Assembly: GCF_037076565.1 (NCBI RefSeq)
Contig: NZ_AP029028.1
Span: forward strand, 3,410,001 to 3,474,000
Source: Herbaspirillum sp. DW155
GTDB taxonomy: Bacteria > Pseudomonadota > Gammaproteobacteria > Burkholderiales > Burkholderiaceae_D
Direction of reading: 5' to 3'
DNA: 64,000 nt
The number at the start of each line of letters is the position of its first letter. The stretch's first letter is position 1. This document shows positions 27,441-39,977 of the stretch, one piece after another. Below the pieces are notes generated by a model. That model was given only the letters and a program-made list of their open reading frames with translations. It had not been told where the DNA came from and made no database searches. The position numbers were made by a program, and so were the translations under genes.

Positions 27441-27610
27441 TTGCTCACCTTTCTTCGCGCTTCGCGAGATTAGCGGGTTTCTACACCTTCCGCGACACGG
27501 CCTGACCGGTTAGCGGATTGCATCAAGTTGTGGGGGAAGGACCTTGTCTACCTGAACTTCTGTACGTCATCCAGTCAGCGCATCGGAATTATATCTCCTA
27601 ATGTCAAATA

Positions 27611-27641
27611 AAAAAGCGAATCCTAAGGGATTCGCTTTTTT
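27611..27641 (-). terminator. Bidirectional-looking terminator after gltA
   Basis: A 13-bp stem AAAAAGCGAATCC/GGATTCGCTTTTT (27611-27623 and 27628-27640) with a TAAG loop. On the minus strand it ends in a T-run, giving a strong rho-independent terminator for gltA. It is symmetrical and would also work on the plus strand. Confidence 0.85.
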
Positions 27642-27765
27642 ATTTGAAACATGAAGCAACAGGCGTTTCCCGCCACCAACGCTTGCCCGCAAAGCCTTGC
27701 CGGACGGGCTTTTTCGCCCCCAAGCATCCCGGCAGACGGGAAACCGGGGACCGCCGGCTGGCTTT

Positions 27766-27795
27766 GTTGTCCGTCCGGCTAGGCAGACGGACAAC
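27766..27795 (-). promoter_or_regulatory. Hairpin immediately downstream of gltA
   Basis: GTTGTCCGTC/GACGGACAAC, a perfect 10-bp stem with a 10-nt loop, starting 9 nt past the gltA stop. There is no adequate T-run, so it is more likely a 3' stabilising structure or part of a stem ahead of the terminator at 27611-27641. Confidence 0.5.
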
Positions 27796-27804
27796 AGACT
27801 GCGA

Positions 27805-29106
<1,302 letters not shown>

Positions 29107-29264
29107 AGCTTTTCCTTTGGCTGGGATGGTGAAACCGTTAATCAAACGCCGCGACCGCTAACCGGGTTGCATCGTGGTGCAGATGCGCCGGGGGCGAGTT
29201 GGAGCCGGCAGCGATCGGGCAAAATCCGTCTGGCTTGCGGCCAGGCGCAATATTCGTGCAACAG

Positions 29265-29546
29265 TCAGGCAGTACGCAGTTTCTTCAGCAACGCATTCAC
29301 CTGGGGCAGATCGACCGCCGCTTCGGGCTCCTTGCGAGCCAGCAACAAGTCCATCAGGTCATTGTCGGTCAGGTCCATCAGGCGCGAGAAGGCATCCACC
29401 TCATCGTCGCTCATCTCGGCCTCATGGGCATCGAGATAGCGCGTCAGGATCAGGTCGTTCTCCAGTAACCCGCGGCGTGCACGCCAGCGCAGGCGCGCCC
29501 GTTTGGCCGGATCATCCTGGTGACGCTCAGTCATGAACTCGCTCAT
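29265..29546 (-). CDS. sdhE: FAD assembly factor SdhE
   Basis: Small protein (93 residues) that promotes covalent flavinylation of SdhA. It contains the RWRARRGLLENDLIL signature (the family RGxxE motif: R, G, E) and an acidic alpha-helical body. I prefer the ATG at 29544-29546 because GGAAAG lies at a good distance upstream; ATG at 29534 and an upstream one at 29561 are alternatives. It lies after sdhB and before gltA, as expected for sdhCDABE operons. Confidence 0.93.
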   Translation of the reverse strand: MSEFMTERHQDDPAKRARLRWRARRGLLENDLILTRYLDAHEAEMSDDEVDAFSRLMDLTDNDLMDLLLARKEPEAAVDLPQVNALLKKLRTA

Positions 29547-29678
29547 TTCTTGTCTTTCCATTCACTTCAACCGGACCAAAACTGACCGGACCGGTCGGGG
29601 AAGCGGCTTGCAAGCCACCTCCCCTCGCTGCAGCCCGCCAGGGACGGCGGGTCTGGCAGGGCTGTCAACCGAAGCGGC

Positions 29679-30389
29679 TTACACCGAACGGCGCACCATC
29701 AGTTCCTTGATCTTGCCGATGGCCTTGTTGGGGTTCAGACCCTTGGGGCAGACATCGACGCAGTTCATGATGGAACGGCAACGGAACAGGCGGTACGGGT
29801 CTTCCAGGTTGTCCAGACGCGCGCCGGTGGCTTCGTCGCGGCTGTCGGCGATGAAGCGGTAGGCTTGCAGGAGGCCAGCCGGGCCGACGAACTTGTCAGG
29901 GTTCCACCAGAACGACGGGCAGGAAGTCGAGCAGCAGGCGCACAGGATGCACTCGTAGACGCCATCCAGTTCTTCACGCTGTTCAGGCGACTGCAGGCGC
30001 TCCTTCTCGGGCGGGATGCTGTCGTTGATCAGGTAGGGCTTGATCGAGTCGTACTGCTTGAAGAAGTTGGTCATGTCCACGATCAGGTCGCGGATCACCG
30101 GCAGGCCGGGCAGCGGCTTCAGAACGATGGGCTCGGTCAGCTCGTTCAGGTTGGTGATGCAGGCCAGGCCGTTCTTGCCGTTGATGTTCATGGCGTCGGA
30201 ACCGCACACGCCTTCGCGGCAGGAGCGGCGCAGCGCCAGCGAATCGTCGACGTCGGACTTGATGCGCTGCAGGGCGTCCAGCAGCATCTTGTCGGTGGGC
30301 TTGAGTTCCACCGTCAGGTCTTGCATGTACGGCTTGTCGTCCTTGTCCGGATCGTAACGATAAATCTTGAATTTCAGGGTGCGAGTCAT
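29679..30389 (-). CDS. sdhB: Succinate dehydrogenase iron-sulfur subunit
   Basis: Carries electrons from the SdhA flavin to the quinone site through three clusters. The 236-residue protein shows the 2Fe-2S cysteines ([16 protein letters not shown]), the 4Fe-4S set ([13 protein letters not shown]) and the 3Fe-4S set ([17 protein letters not shown]). The length is standard. It starts 11 bp after the sdhA stop. Confidence 0.98.
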   Translation of the reverse strand: MTRTLKFKIYRYDPDKDDKPYMQDLTVELKPTDKMLLDALQRIKSDVDDSLALRRSCREGVCGSDAMNINGKNGLACITNLNELTEPIVLKPLPGLPVIRDLIVDMTNFFKQYDSIKPYLINDSIPPEKERLQSPEQREELDGVYECILCACCSTSCPSFWWNPDKFVGPAGLLQAYRFIADSRDEATGARLDNLEDPYRLFRCRSIMNCVDVCPKGLNPNKAIGKIKELMVRRSV

Positions 30390-30400
30390 GTTGCGACCTC

Positions 30401-32179
30401 TTAGAAAGTACGTGCTTTAGGTTTGAAAGTCTCGACGGTCAGCGGCTGCATGTTGACCGGCTTGTAGTCGAGACGATTCCCCTCGGAGAACCACAGCGTG
30501 TGCTTGAGCCAGTTCACGTCGTCGCGTTGCTCGTAGTCGCTGTGCGCGTGGGCGCCGCGCGATTCCTTGCGAGCTGCTGCCGAGGTGATGGTGGCCTTGG
30601 CCGTTTCGATCAGGTTGTCCAGCTCCAGCGCTTCCACGCGGGCGGTGTTGAAGACCTTGGACTTGTCCTTGAAGGAGACGTGCTTGCGGCGCTCGTCCAG
30701 CTCCATGATCTTCTTCTGGCCTTCCTGCAGCAGGGCGTCGGTACGGAACACGCCGCAGTACTTCTGCATGGTGGCACGAATGTCGTTGGCCACGTCCTGC
30801 ACGCGCTCGGAACCGGTGCTGCTTTCCAGGTGCGCGATGCGTTCCAGCGAGCGGTCCAGGGCGCCGGCCGGGATCGGCTTGTGGCTCTGGTCCTGCAGGC
30901 GGGTGCCGACGATGTGGTTACCGGCAGCGCGGCCGAACACCACCAGGTCCAGCAGCGAGTTGGTACCCAGGCGGTTGGCGCCGTGCACCGAGACGCAGGC
31001 ACATTCGCCGATGGCGTACATGCCCTGCACCACTTCCTTCATCGAACCGCCCTTGGGCGCGACCACCTGGCCGTGGATGTTGGTGGGGATACCACCCATC
31101 TGGTAGTGGATGGTCGGCACGACCGGGATCGGTTCCTTGGTCGCATCGACGTTGGCGAACTTGTGGGCGATTTCCAGAATCGAGGGCAGGCGCTTCTTGA
31201 TGGTATCGGCACCGATGTGACGCAGATCCAGCAGCACGTGATCCTTGTGGGGACCGACGCCGCGGCCTTCCTTGATTTCCTGGTCCATCGAACGCGACAC
31301 GAAGTCACGCGGGGCCAGATCCTTCAGGGTCGGCGCATAGCGCTCCATGAAGCGTTCGCCATTGCTGTTGATCAGGATGCCGCCTTCGCCGCGCACGCCT
31401 TCGGTGATCAGCACGCCCGCGCCGGCCACGCCGGTCGGGTGGAACTGCCAGAACTCCATGTCCTGCAGCGGCAGGCCGGCACGTGCGGCCATGCCCATGC
31501 CGTCGCCGGTGTTGATGAAGGCATTGGTCGATGCCGCCCAGATACGTCCTGCACCGCCGGTGGCGAACAGGGTGGTCTTGGCGTGCAGCATCATGATTTC
31601 GCCGGTTTCCATTTCCAGCGCCACCACGCCGAGGACATCGCCCTCTTCGTTGCGGATCAGGTCCAGCGCCATCCACTCCACGAAGAAGTGGGTCTTGGCG
31701 CGCACGTTGCGCTGGTACAGGGTGTGCAGCAGGGCGTGACCGGTACGGTCAGCCGCAGCACAGGCGCGCTGCACCGGCTTTTCACCCAGGTTGGCGGTGT
31801 GGCCGCCAAACGGACGCTGGTAGATGGTGCCATCCGGGTTGCGATCGAAGGGCATGCCAAAGTGTTCCAGCTCGTAGACGGCCTTCGGTGCCTCGCGGCA
31901 CATGAATTCGATGGCATCCTGGTCGCCCAGGTAGTCCGAACCCTTGACGGTATCGAACATGTGCCAGTACCAGTTGTCTTCGGACATGTTGCCCAGCGAA
32001 GCGCCGATGCCGCCTTGGGCAGCCACGGTGTGCGAGCGGGTCGGGAAGACCTTGGACAGGACAGCGACATTCAGGCCAGCTTCGGCCAGCTGCAGCGAGG
32101 CACGCATGCCGGAGCCACCGGCGCCGACGATGACCGCATCAAAGCGGCGGGTAGTGATGGCGGATTTGATTGCAGCCAC
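30401..32179 (-). CDS. sdhA: Succinate dehydrogenase flavoprotein subunit
   Basis: Oxidises succinate to fumarate with covalent FAD. The 592-residue protein has the Rossmann FAD motif [13 protein letters not shown] and the flavinylated histidine in [11 protein letters not shown] start it at GTG 32177-32179 because GGAGAA sits 7 nt upstream and the product then matches the family N-terminus ([13 protein letters not shown]); the longer ATG start at 32233 overlaps sdhD. It lies 2 bp after sdhD and is followed by sdhB, so the complex II genes are one operon. Confidence 0.97.
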   Translation of the reverse strand: MAAIKSAITTRRFDAVIVGAGGSGMRASLQLAEAGLNVAVLSKVFPTRSHTVAAQGGIGASLGNMSEDNWYWHMFDTVKGSDYLGDQDAIEFMCREAPKAVYELEHFGMPFDRNPDGTIYQRPFGGHTANLGEKPVQRACAAADRTGHALLHTLYQRNVRAKTHFFVEWMALDLIRNEEGDVLGVVALEMETGEIMMLHAKTTLFATGGAGRIWAASTNAFINTGDGMGMAARAGLPLQDMEFWQFHPTGVAGAGVLITEGVRGEGGILINSNGERFMERYAPTLKDLAPRDFVSRSMDQEIKEGRGVGPHKDHVLLDLRHIGADTIKKRLPSILEIAHKFANVDATKEPIPVVPTIHYQMGGIPTNIHGQVVAPKGGSMKEVVQGMYAIGECACVSVHGANRLGTNSLLDLVVFGRAAGNHIVGTRLQDQSHKPIPAGALDRSLERIAHLESSTGSERVQDVANDIRATMQKYCGVFRTDALLQEGQKKIMELDERRKHVSFKDKSKVFNTARVEALELDNLIETAKATITSAAARKESRGAHAHSDYEQRDDVNWLKHTLWFSEGNRLDYKPVNMQPLTVETFKPKARTF

Positions 32180-32181
32180 GA

Positions 32182-32547
32182 TTAGTTTCTCCACAGAATC
32201 TGCGCGGCATAGCCAGCGCAACCGATCAGCCACACGATAGTGGCAACTTGCAGGACCAGGCGCAGGCCAACGAGCTTGACGTAGTCCATCAGCGCATCAC
32301 GCACGCCGATCCAGGCGTGGAAGAACAGCGACATGAACACGGCAAAGGTGGCCACCTTGAACCATTGATGCGAGAACAGCGCTGCCCAGCCTTCGTAGCT
32401 GAAGTGGGTCGAGGTGAAGAAGCACACCAGCAGGATCACGGTGTAGACAGCCATCACGACGGCGGTGGCGCGTTGCGCCATCCAGTCACGCAGGCCATAG
32501 TGGGCGCCCACGACCAGGCGCTTGGGTCCGATGTTGTTATCAGCCAT
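32182..32547 (-). CDS. sdhD: Succinate dehydrogenase membrane anchor subunit SdhD
   Basis: A 121-residue hydrophobic protein with three membrane helices and the HAWIGVRDALMDYV segment (heme-ligand histidine followed by the conserved Arg-Asp) typical of SdhD. With SdhC it anchors the complex and forms the quinone and heme b sites. It sits 2 bp after sdhC and 2 bp before sdhA. Confidence 0.95.
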   Translation of the reverse strand: MADNNIGPKRLVVGAHYGLRDWMAQRATAVVMAVYTVILLVCFFTSTHFSYEGWAALFSHQWFKVATFAVFMSLFFHAWIGVRDALMDYVKLVGLRLVLQVATIVWLIGCAGYAAQILWRN

Positions 32548-32549
32548 TT

Positions 32550-32960
32550 TCAGAATGCTCCGAACAGTTTCAGTGCGACCAGGACCATCAGCGTGATGCT
32601 GATCACCAGGACAGTTGCCGAGGACTTGCGTGCGCTGTCCTTGTCCAGACCAATGTGGTTATCCATGATCAGGTGGCGGATGCCGGCGCAGAAGTGGTGG
32701 AGATAGGCCCAGGACAGCGCCAGGATGACGAGCTTGACAAACCAGCCCGATGCCAGACCCTTGAGATAGGCGAAAGTACCTTCCGAGAGCAGGCTGCTGT
32801 CCAGCATGAACAGGATGAAAGGCAGCATCAGGAACAGGAACAGACCGCTGATGCGGTGCATGATCGAGACGATGGCAGCCAAAGGCATGCGGTAGCCGGC
32901 AATTTGGGTTAGGTGTATGTTACGAAATTGCGGCCGTTGTGGTTTAGCGGCTTCAGACAT
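32550..32960 (-). CDS. sdhC: Succinate dehydrogenase cytochrome b556 subunit SdhC
   Basis: A 136-residue protein with three membrane helices. It contains the N-terminal RPQFRNIHL and SIMHRISGLFLF (quinone-site Ser/Arg) segments and HHFCAGIRHLIMD, which includes the heme-ligand histidine. It is the first sdh gene; upstream 32961-33126 contains no gene and should hold the operon promoter. The GntR gene upstream is on the same strand. Confidence 0.96.
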   Translation of the reverse strand: MSEAAKPQRPQFRNIHLTQIAGYRMPLAAIVSIMHRISGLFLFLMLPFILFMLDSSLLSEGTFAYLKGLASGWFVKLVILALSWAYLHHFCAGIRHLIMDNHIGLDKDSARKSSATVLVISITLMVLVALKLFGAF

Positions 32961-33126
32961 ACAAGGTTCTCCTCAGTTTAAAACAATCATGCAATTTTCG
33001 CCGATTTTCGAAATCGCCATCAACTTTTATTGCGCTTCGCAGCAAGCCGAAAAGGCTTGACACCAGCCCTTCTCCGCTGGGCAGGCAGCCGCCGCCAGCA
33101 CGCGACAATGACCGGTTCCGGTTTGC

Positions 33127-33912
33127 TCAGCTCAACTCGCTTTGGTAATGATGATTCGTCGTCAGGTACAGACCGCGCCGCATTTCCACCGGCTTGTCGC
33201 CATAGGTAAATGAAGCCCGCTCCACACTCAGCAACGGCGTTTGGGGCGCTACGCCCAGAAACTCTGCGGCATCCGGATCCGCCCCGACGGCACGGATGCG
33301 TTCTTCGGCACGGATCATGCGGGTGCCGAACTCGGACTCGAACAGGCCATACAGTGGCCCGCGGTACTCCACCAGACGCTCGGCCGTCAGGCCCTTGAAG
33401 ATGGCGCCGGGCAGCCAGATGTCTTCGAGGATGATGGGAGTGCCATTGAAGGATTTTACCCGGCGAATGAAAATCACGGAGTCGCCCGACTTCATGTCGA
33501 GCTGACGGGCCACTTCGGCCGAGGCGCGTACGCGCTTGACTTCGATGATCTTGTTTTCGGGACGCTGCGGCTCGTCGCTGTCAGCCATCAGCCGCAGGAA
33601 ACGGAACTGCGCCTGGGTCTCATGATGGGTGGCGACGAAGGTGCCCTTGCCCTGGCGGCGCACCACCAGGTTTTCAGCCGCCAGTTCATCGATGGCCTTG
33701 CGCACCGTGCCCTGGCTGACCTTGAACCGACTGCCCAGCTCCACTTCACTGGGGATCAGCTCGCCCGGCTTCCACTCGCCGGCTTCCAGGCGCTGCATGA
33801 TGAGCGCCTTGATCTGCTGGTACAACGGACTGAAGGTGGGCGCCGGACTGGCAACGCCCGCCCCCGCGCCTTGCGCGTCGACGTTGTTTGAATTGGGCAG
33901 GATCGAGCTCAT
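33127..33912 (-). CDS. GntR-family (HutC/UTRA-type) transcriptional regulator
   Basis: A 261-residue regulator with an N-terminal winged helix (about residues 28-98; IPSEVELGSRFKVSQGTVRKAIDEL is the HTH) and a C-terminal UTRA ligand-binding domain (about 115-255). The UTRA domain binds small metabolites; which one is not shown by the sequence. I use ATG 33910-33912 with GAGG upstream; a GTG at 33925-33927 preceded by GAGGAG is an equally good alternative. It lies just upstream of sdhC and diverges from mdh, and a perfect 20-bp palindrome lies 57 bp upstream of its start, making it a likely autoregulator and TCA-gene regulator. Confidence 0.9.
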   Translation of the reverse strand: MSSILPNSNNVDAQGAGAGVASPAPTFSPLYQQIKALIMQRLEAGEWKPGELIPSEVELGSRFKVSQGTVRKAIDELAAENLVVRRQGKGTFVATHHETQAQFRFLRLMADSDEPQRPENKIIEVKRVRASAEVARQLDMKSGDSVIFIRRVKSFNGTPIILEDIWLPGAIFKGLTAERLVEYRGPLYGLFESEFGTRMIRAEERIRAVGADPDAAEFLGVAPQTPLLSVERASFTYGDKPVEMRRGLYLTTNHHYQSELS

Positions 33913-33968
33913 AACCTCGAATTTCACCACAAAACTCCTCACGGCGTCCAGCAAAAACTAGGCAATAA

Positions 33969-33988
33969 TATGTCTTATATAAGACATA
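33969..33988. promoter_or_regulatory. Perfect 20-bp palindrome, candidate GntR operator
   Basis: TATGTCTTATATAAGACATA is a perfect inverted repeat with a TA-rich centre, in the form typical of GntR-family operators (two half-sites of about 8-9 bp). It lies immediately upstream of the gntR gene and about 390 bp upstream of mdh. I found no second copy in front of sdhC, gltA, sucA or acnA. Confidence 0.65.
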
Positions 33989-34086
33989 AGATATTGATTG
34001 ACAGCAGTCTTTCGCAAGCCTACACTCGCGTGCAACCTGAAGACCCGCAAGGCAGGCTGGGTGCGATTTACAGCCCGGAAGACGCT

Positions 34087-34105
34087 AACGAGAATCACTC
34101 TCATC
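34087..34105. promoter_or_regulatory. Possible Fur box upstream of mdh
   Basis: AACGAGAATCACTCTCATC matches 16 of 19 positions of the pseudomonad-type Fur box AATGAGAATCATTCTCATT. It lies 276 bp before the mdh start, rather far for direct repression unless the promoter is near it. Confidence 0.3.
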
Positions 34106-34380
34106 CAGACCCCTCCGGCGCGGCGATTTTCTGCAGGCAGAACGCAAGTTTGACAGGTTTTTGATTTGTCGGCAGGGGCCGGACCGAAAGCAACTGACTG
34201 GTTGCATTTTCGACGGTATCATGGCGGCCTAACAAGAATTCGAGGAAAACCGCGCATTTATCATGCGCACCCCTGAAGCAACCGCTACACGGCCCTGCCG
34301 CGCCTTGCGCGACGTGACCGCAACGTGCGCTTCGATGCAGTCTGAATGCTTTTTTTCATCACCTCTTTTGGAGATTCAAC

Positions 34381-35370
34381 ATGGCTAAAGCCCCCATGCG
34401 TGTTGCCGTCACCGGCGCCGCCGGTCAGATCGGTTACTCCCTGCTGTTCCGCATCGCCAACGGCGACCTGCTGGGCAAAGACCAGCCGGTCATCCTGCAA
34501 CTGCTGGAAATCCCCGATGAGAAGGCACAGAAGGCGTTGAAGGGCGTCATCATGGAAATCGATGACTGTGCCTTCCCCCTGCTGGCTGGCGTGACCGCTC
34601 ACAGCGATCCGATGACCGCCTTCAAGGATGCCGACATCGCCCTGCTGGTCGGTGCCCGTCCCCGTGGCCCCGGCATGGAGCGCAAGGACCTGCTGGAAGC
34701 CAACGCCCAGATCTTCACCGTGCAAGGCCGTGCACTGGACGCCGTGGCCTCGCGCAACGTCAAGGTGCTGGTGGTCGGCAACCCGGCCAACACCAACGCC
34801 TACATCGCCATGAAGTCGGCCCCGAACCTGCCGGCCAAGAACTTCACCGCGATGCTGCGCCTGGACCACAACCGCGCGCTGTCGCAAGTGGCTGCCAAGA
34901 TCGGCAAGCCGGTCTCGGCCATCGAAAAACTGTGCGTGTGGGGCAACCACTCGCCGACCATGTACGCCGACTACCGCTTCGCTACCGCCGATGGCGTGTC
35001 GGTCAAGGACACCATCAACGATCAGGAATGGAACAAGAACGTGTTCCTGCCCACCGTCGGCAAGCGCGGCGCGGCCATCATCGAAGCCCGTGGCCTGTCC
35101 TCGGCCGCTTCGGCAGCCAACGCGGCCATCGACCACGTGCGTGACTGGGTGCTGGGCACCAACGGCAAGTGGACCACCATGGGCATCCCCTCCGACGGTT
35201 CCTACGGCATCCCCGAAGGCACCATGTTCGGCTTCCCGGTGACCACCGAAAACGGCGAGTACAAGATCGTCCAGGGTCTGGAGATCGATGAGTTCTCGCA
35301 AGAGCGCATCAACATCACGCTCAAGGAGCTGATGGAAGAGCGCGAAGGCGTCAAGCATCTGGTCGGCTGA
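34381..35370 (+). CDS. mdh: Malate dehydrogenase
   Basis: NAD-dependent oxidation of malate to oxaloacetate. The 329-residue protein has the Rossmann motif [12 protein letters not shown], substrate-binding arginines in [13 protein letters not shown], and the catalytic histidine in [12 protein letters not shown]. The length and motifs place it in the cytoplasmic-malate-dehydrogenase-like group common in betaproteobacteria. The ATG follows TTGGAGATTCAAC, a good ribosome binding site. The following genes (citE-like, MliC-like, acnA) run in the same direction. Confidence 0.98.
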   Translation: MAKAPMRVAVTGAAGQIGYSLLFRIANGDLLGKDQPVILQLLEIPDEKAQKALKGVIMEIDDCAFPLLAGVTAHSDPMTAFKDADIALLVGARPRGPGMERKDLLEANAQIFTVQGRALDAVASRNVKVLVVGNPANTNAYIAMKSAPNLPAKNFTAMLRLDHNRALSQVAAKIGKPVSAIEKLCVWGNHSPTMYADYRFATADGVSVKDTINDQEWNKNVFLPTVGKRGAAIIEARGLSSAASAANAAIDHVRDWVLGTNGKWTTMGIPSDGSYGIPEGTMFGFPVTTENGEYKIVQGLEIDEFSQERINITLKELMEEREGVKHLVG

Positions 35371-35471
35371 TTGACCAGGGCGCGGCAACCCACCAGGCTT
35401 GCCGCGCCTGCCGCCTTGCACCCGTGATACCGAACGTTTCGACAACCTCTACCCCGCTCTCATTCGCAGCA

Positions 35472-36473
35472 ATGCATCCTTCCCAGGTCTTGTTCCCAGG
35501 TGCCCAGCAGCCGGTTTCGCTTCCGGTATGCGATCACTACGCCGGCTCCGAAAAGCTGATGCGCAAGTCGATGGCCCTGCAGCAGGAACTCGGTCCCTTG
35601 TTCGACATCACCTTCGACTGCGAAGATGGCGCTGCCGCCGGCAATGAAACCGCGCACGCCGAACTGGTCGCCTCGCTCATCGCCAGCCCTGCCAACGTCC
35701 ACCGCCGCATCGGCGCGCGCGTGCATGACGTGGGCCATGCGCATTTCGAGCAGGACGTGGCCATCATCTGCGGCGCCGCTGCGCGCGAGCTGGCCTATGT
35801 GATGTTGCCCAAGCCCGAAGGCATCGATGACGTCCTGCGAGCCCTGGAGAGCATCAACCGTGCCGCGCGCGCCGCCGGTCGCAGCGACCTGCCGGTACAG
35901 GTACTCATCGAGACCCATGGCGCCCTGGCCGACGCCGCCAGGATCGCCGCCCTGCCCCAGGTGCAGTCGCTGTCCTTCGGGGTGATGGATTTTGTCTCGG
36001 CCCACTATGGCGCCATTCCCGGCAGCGCCATGCGCTCACCCGGACAATTCGACCATCCGCTTGTGCGTCGCGCCAAGCTGGAGATTGCCGCTGCCTGCCA
36101 TGCGCACGGCAAGGTGCCCTCGCACAACGTGAGCACCGACATCAAGAATCCCGCCGCCGTGGCCGACGATGCACGCCGCGCGGCACAGGAGTTTGGCTAT
36201 ACCCGGATGTGGAGCATCCATCCGGACCAGATCGGCCCCATCGTGCAGGCCATGTCGCCGGCCACCGAAGAAGCCGAACTGGCGGCACAGATCTTGCTCA
36301 AGGCGCAGGCGGTGCAATGGGGCCCGATCCAGCATCTGGGCAACCTGCACGACCGCGCCAGCTATCGTTATTACTGGAGTATCCTGCAACGCGCGCACGC
36401 CACCGGCATTGCGCTGCCGCCGCAGACTGCAGCATGGTTCGCCTCCGGCGACTCCCCTTCAACCCAGCCGTAA
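35472..36473 (+). CDS. HpcH/HpaI aldolase/citrate lyase family protein (CitE-like)
   Basis: A 333-residue TIM-barrel protein of the CitE-like group. The metal and substrate-binding segments DITFDCEDGAAAG, MLPKPEG and LIETHGALADA are present. Members act on acyl-CoA substrates such as citramalyl-CoA, malyl-CoA or beta-methylmalyl-CoA, but the sequence does not tell which. Stand-alone members lacking citDF neighbours, as here, are not part of citrate lyase. I use ATG 35472; the frame opens at a GTG at 35424. It starts about 100 bp after mdh, implying co-expression with TCA genes. Confidence 0.82.
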   Translation: MHPSQVLFPGAQQPVSLPVCDHYAGSEKLMRKSMALQQELGPLFDITFDCEDGAAAGNETAHAELVASLIASPANVHRRIGARVHDVGHAHFEQDVAIICGAAARELAYVMLPKPEGIDDVLRALESINRAARAAGRSDLPVQVLIETHGALADAARIAALPQVQSLSFGVMDFVSAHYGAIPGSAMRSPGQFDHPLVRRAKLEIAAACHAHGKVPSHNVSTDIKNPAAVADDARRAAQEFGYTRMWSIHPDQIGPIVQAMSPATEEAELAAQILLKAQAVQWGPIQHLGNLHDRASYRYYWSILQRAHATGIALPPQTAAWFASGDSPSTQP

Positions 36474-36494
36474 AGATCGTTTCGACAGACGTAT

Positions 36495-37046
36495 ATGAAA
36501 AAGCACCTGAGCCTCCTCGCCCTGTTGGGCGCCCTGTTCGCCGTCGCCGGCATCGCCCCGGCACACGCCGACACCGACAGCACGCACGCCACCAAGAAAA
36601 AGCAGGTGGCCAAGAAGGCGCACACCAAGAAAGCCGCTGCAGCGGCTGCAGCAGCGCCCGCCGCCAAGATGCCGTTCTCCTCGGATGCCGAGGATGACGA
36701 CAGCGAACCCGAACTGAGCGGTACCCAGTCCGCCGACTTCCAGTGCGAAATGGGCAACAAGCTGACCATCTGGAAGAACGATGCCGATGACAAGCACATC
36801 GCCATCCGCTGGAACAAGCGCATCCACCGCCTGACCCGCGTGGCCACCACCACCGGCGCCAACCGCTTCGAAAACCAAAAGATGGGCCTGGTCTGGATCG
36901 GCATCCCGGCCAAGGGACTGCTGCTGGATTCGAAGAAGGGGCAGCAACTGGCCAACGAATGCAAGAACGCCGACCAGATCAAGGCCGCTGCTGCCACCCC
37001 CGCAGCGCCAGCCTCGCCCCTGGCCGCCGCAGCGCACCAGAACTGA
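36495..37046 (+). CDS. Secreted protein with MliC-like C-terminal half
   Basis: A 183-residue protein with a clear signal peptide (cleaved after about residue 25, APAHA), a Lys/Ala linker with an eight-alanine run, and a folded part (about residues 80-160) with two cysteines. The pattern FQCEMGNKLTIW ... TGANRFENQKMGLVWIGIPAKGLLLD ... ANEC recalls the membrane-bound lysozyme inhibitor MliC/PliC fold. The homology is suggested by pattern, not proven. It is the third gene in the mdh-citE-acnA series. Confidence 0.7.
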   Translation: MKKHLSLLALLGALFAVAGIAPAHADTDSTHATKKKQVAKKAHTKKAAAAAAAAPAAKMPFSSDAEDDDSEPELSGTQSADFQCEMGNKLTIWKNDADDKHIAIRWNKRIHRLTRVATTTGANRFENQKMGLVWIGIPAKGLLLDSKKGQQLANECKNADQIKAAAATPAAPASPLAAAAHQN

Positions 37047-37190
37047 ACCGGTCAGGCAGCATCTGCCGGTCCAGCAAGTTTGAGTAACAAAGAATCACAG
37101 AATCAGGCAGCACCCCGCAGTTCACCATTGCAGCGCAAACCGGATTCGACTAGCTAGCATCACTAAATTGCCAAATAAGGAGAAGAGGCC

Positions 37191-39902
<2,712 letters not shown>

Positions 39903-39951
39903 GCAGTGGGCCGGCGGCGCCGCCTTCCAAGGCAGCGTCGCCTGTAGCAAT

Positions 39952-39977
39952 AAAAAACGCCGGACATGTCCGGCGTT
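39952..39977 (+). terminator. acnA terminator hairpin, left copy of the IS target duplication
   Basis: ACGCCGGACATGTCCGGCGT, a perfect 20-bp palindrome at 39957-39976, preceded by A6 and followed by only one T before the IS. The duplicated stretch is 22 bp (39956-39977) and recurs at 41544-41565 with T6 after it. The left copy has therefore lost most of its T-run. Confidence 0.85.

Larger units (their letters stand above)
27441..27804 (-). promoter_or_regulatory. gltA-sucA intergenic region with sucA leader
   Basis: A 364-bp region without a supported gene. It holds two gltA-side hairpins (27766-27795 and 27611-27640), then an AT-rich segment with a perfect minus-strand -10 hexamer TATAAT at 27588-27593. 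No -35 at standard spacing is visible; TTGACA occurs but only 8 nt away. If the -10 is used, sucA has a leader of about 140 nt. I see no riboswitch-like fold. Confidence 0.45.
33913..34380. promoter_or_regulatory. gntR-mdh divergent intergenic region
   Basis: A 468-bp region without a supported gene. It contains the palindrome at 33969-33988, a Fur-like sequence at 34087-34105, a TTGACA at 34150-34155 lacking a matching -10, and the mdh ribosome binding site GGAG at about 34369. Both the regulator gene and mdh must be transcribed from here. Confidence 0.6.

Noticed and set aside
24633..27473. A 946-codon open frame on the plus strand across sucA
   Set aside because: Antisense to sucA; long open antisense frames are common in GC-rich genes because stop codons are scarce in that register.
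27588..27607. TTGACA and TATAAT near each other upstream of sucA as a sigma-70 promoter
   Set aside because: The spacing between them is only 8 nt instead of 16-18, so they do not form one promoter; the -10 alone is kept as a weak candidate.
33043..33058. CAAGCC-GAAAA-GGCTTG hairpin as a terminator of the gntR gene
   Set aside because: Short stem with no T-run in either useful direction.
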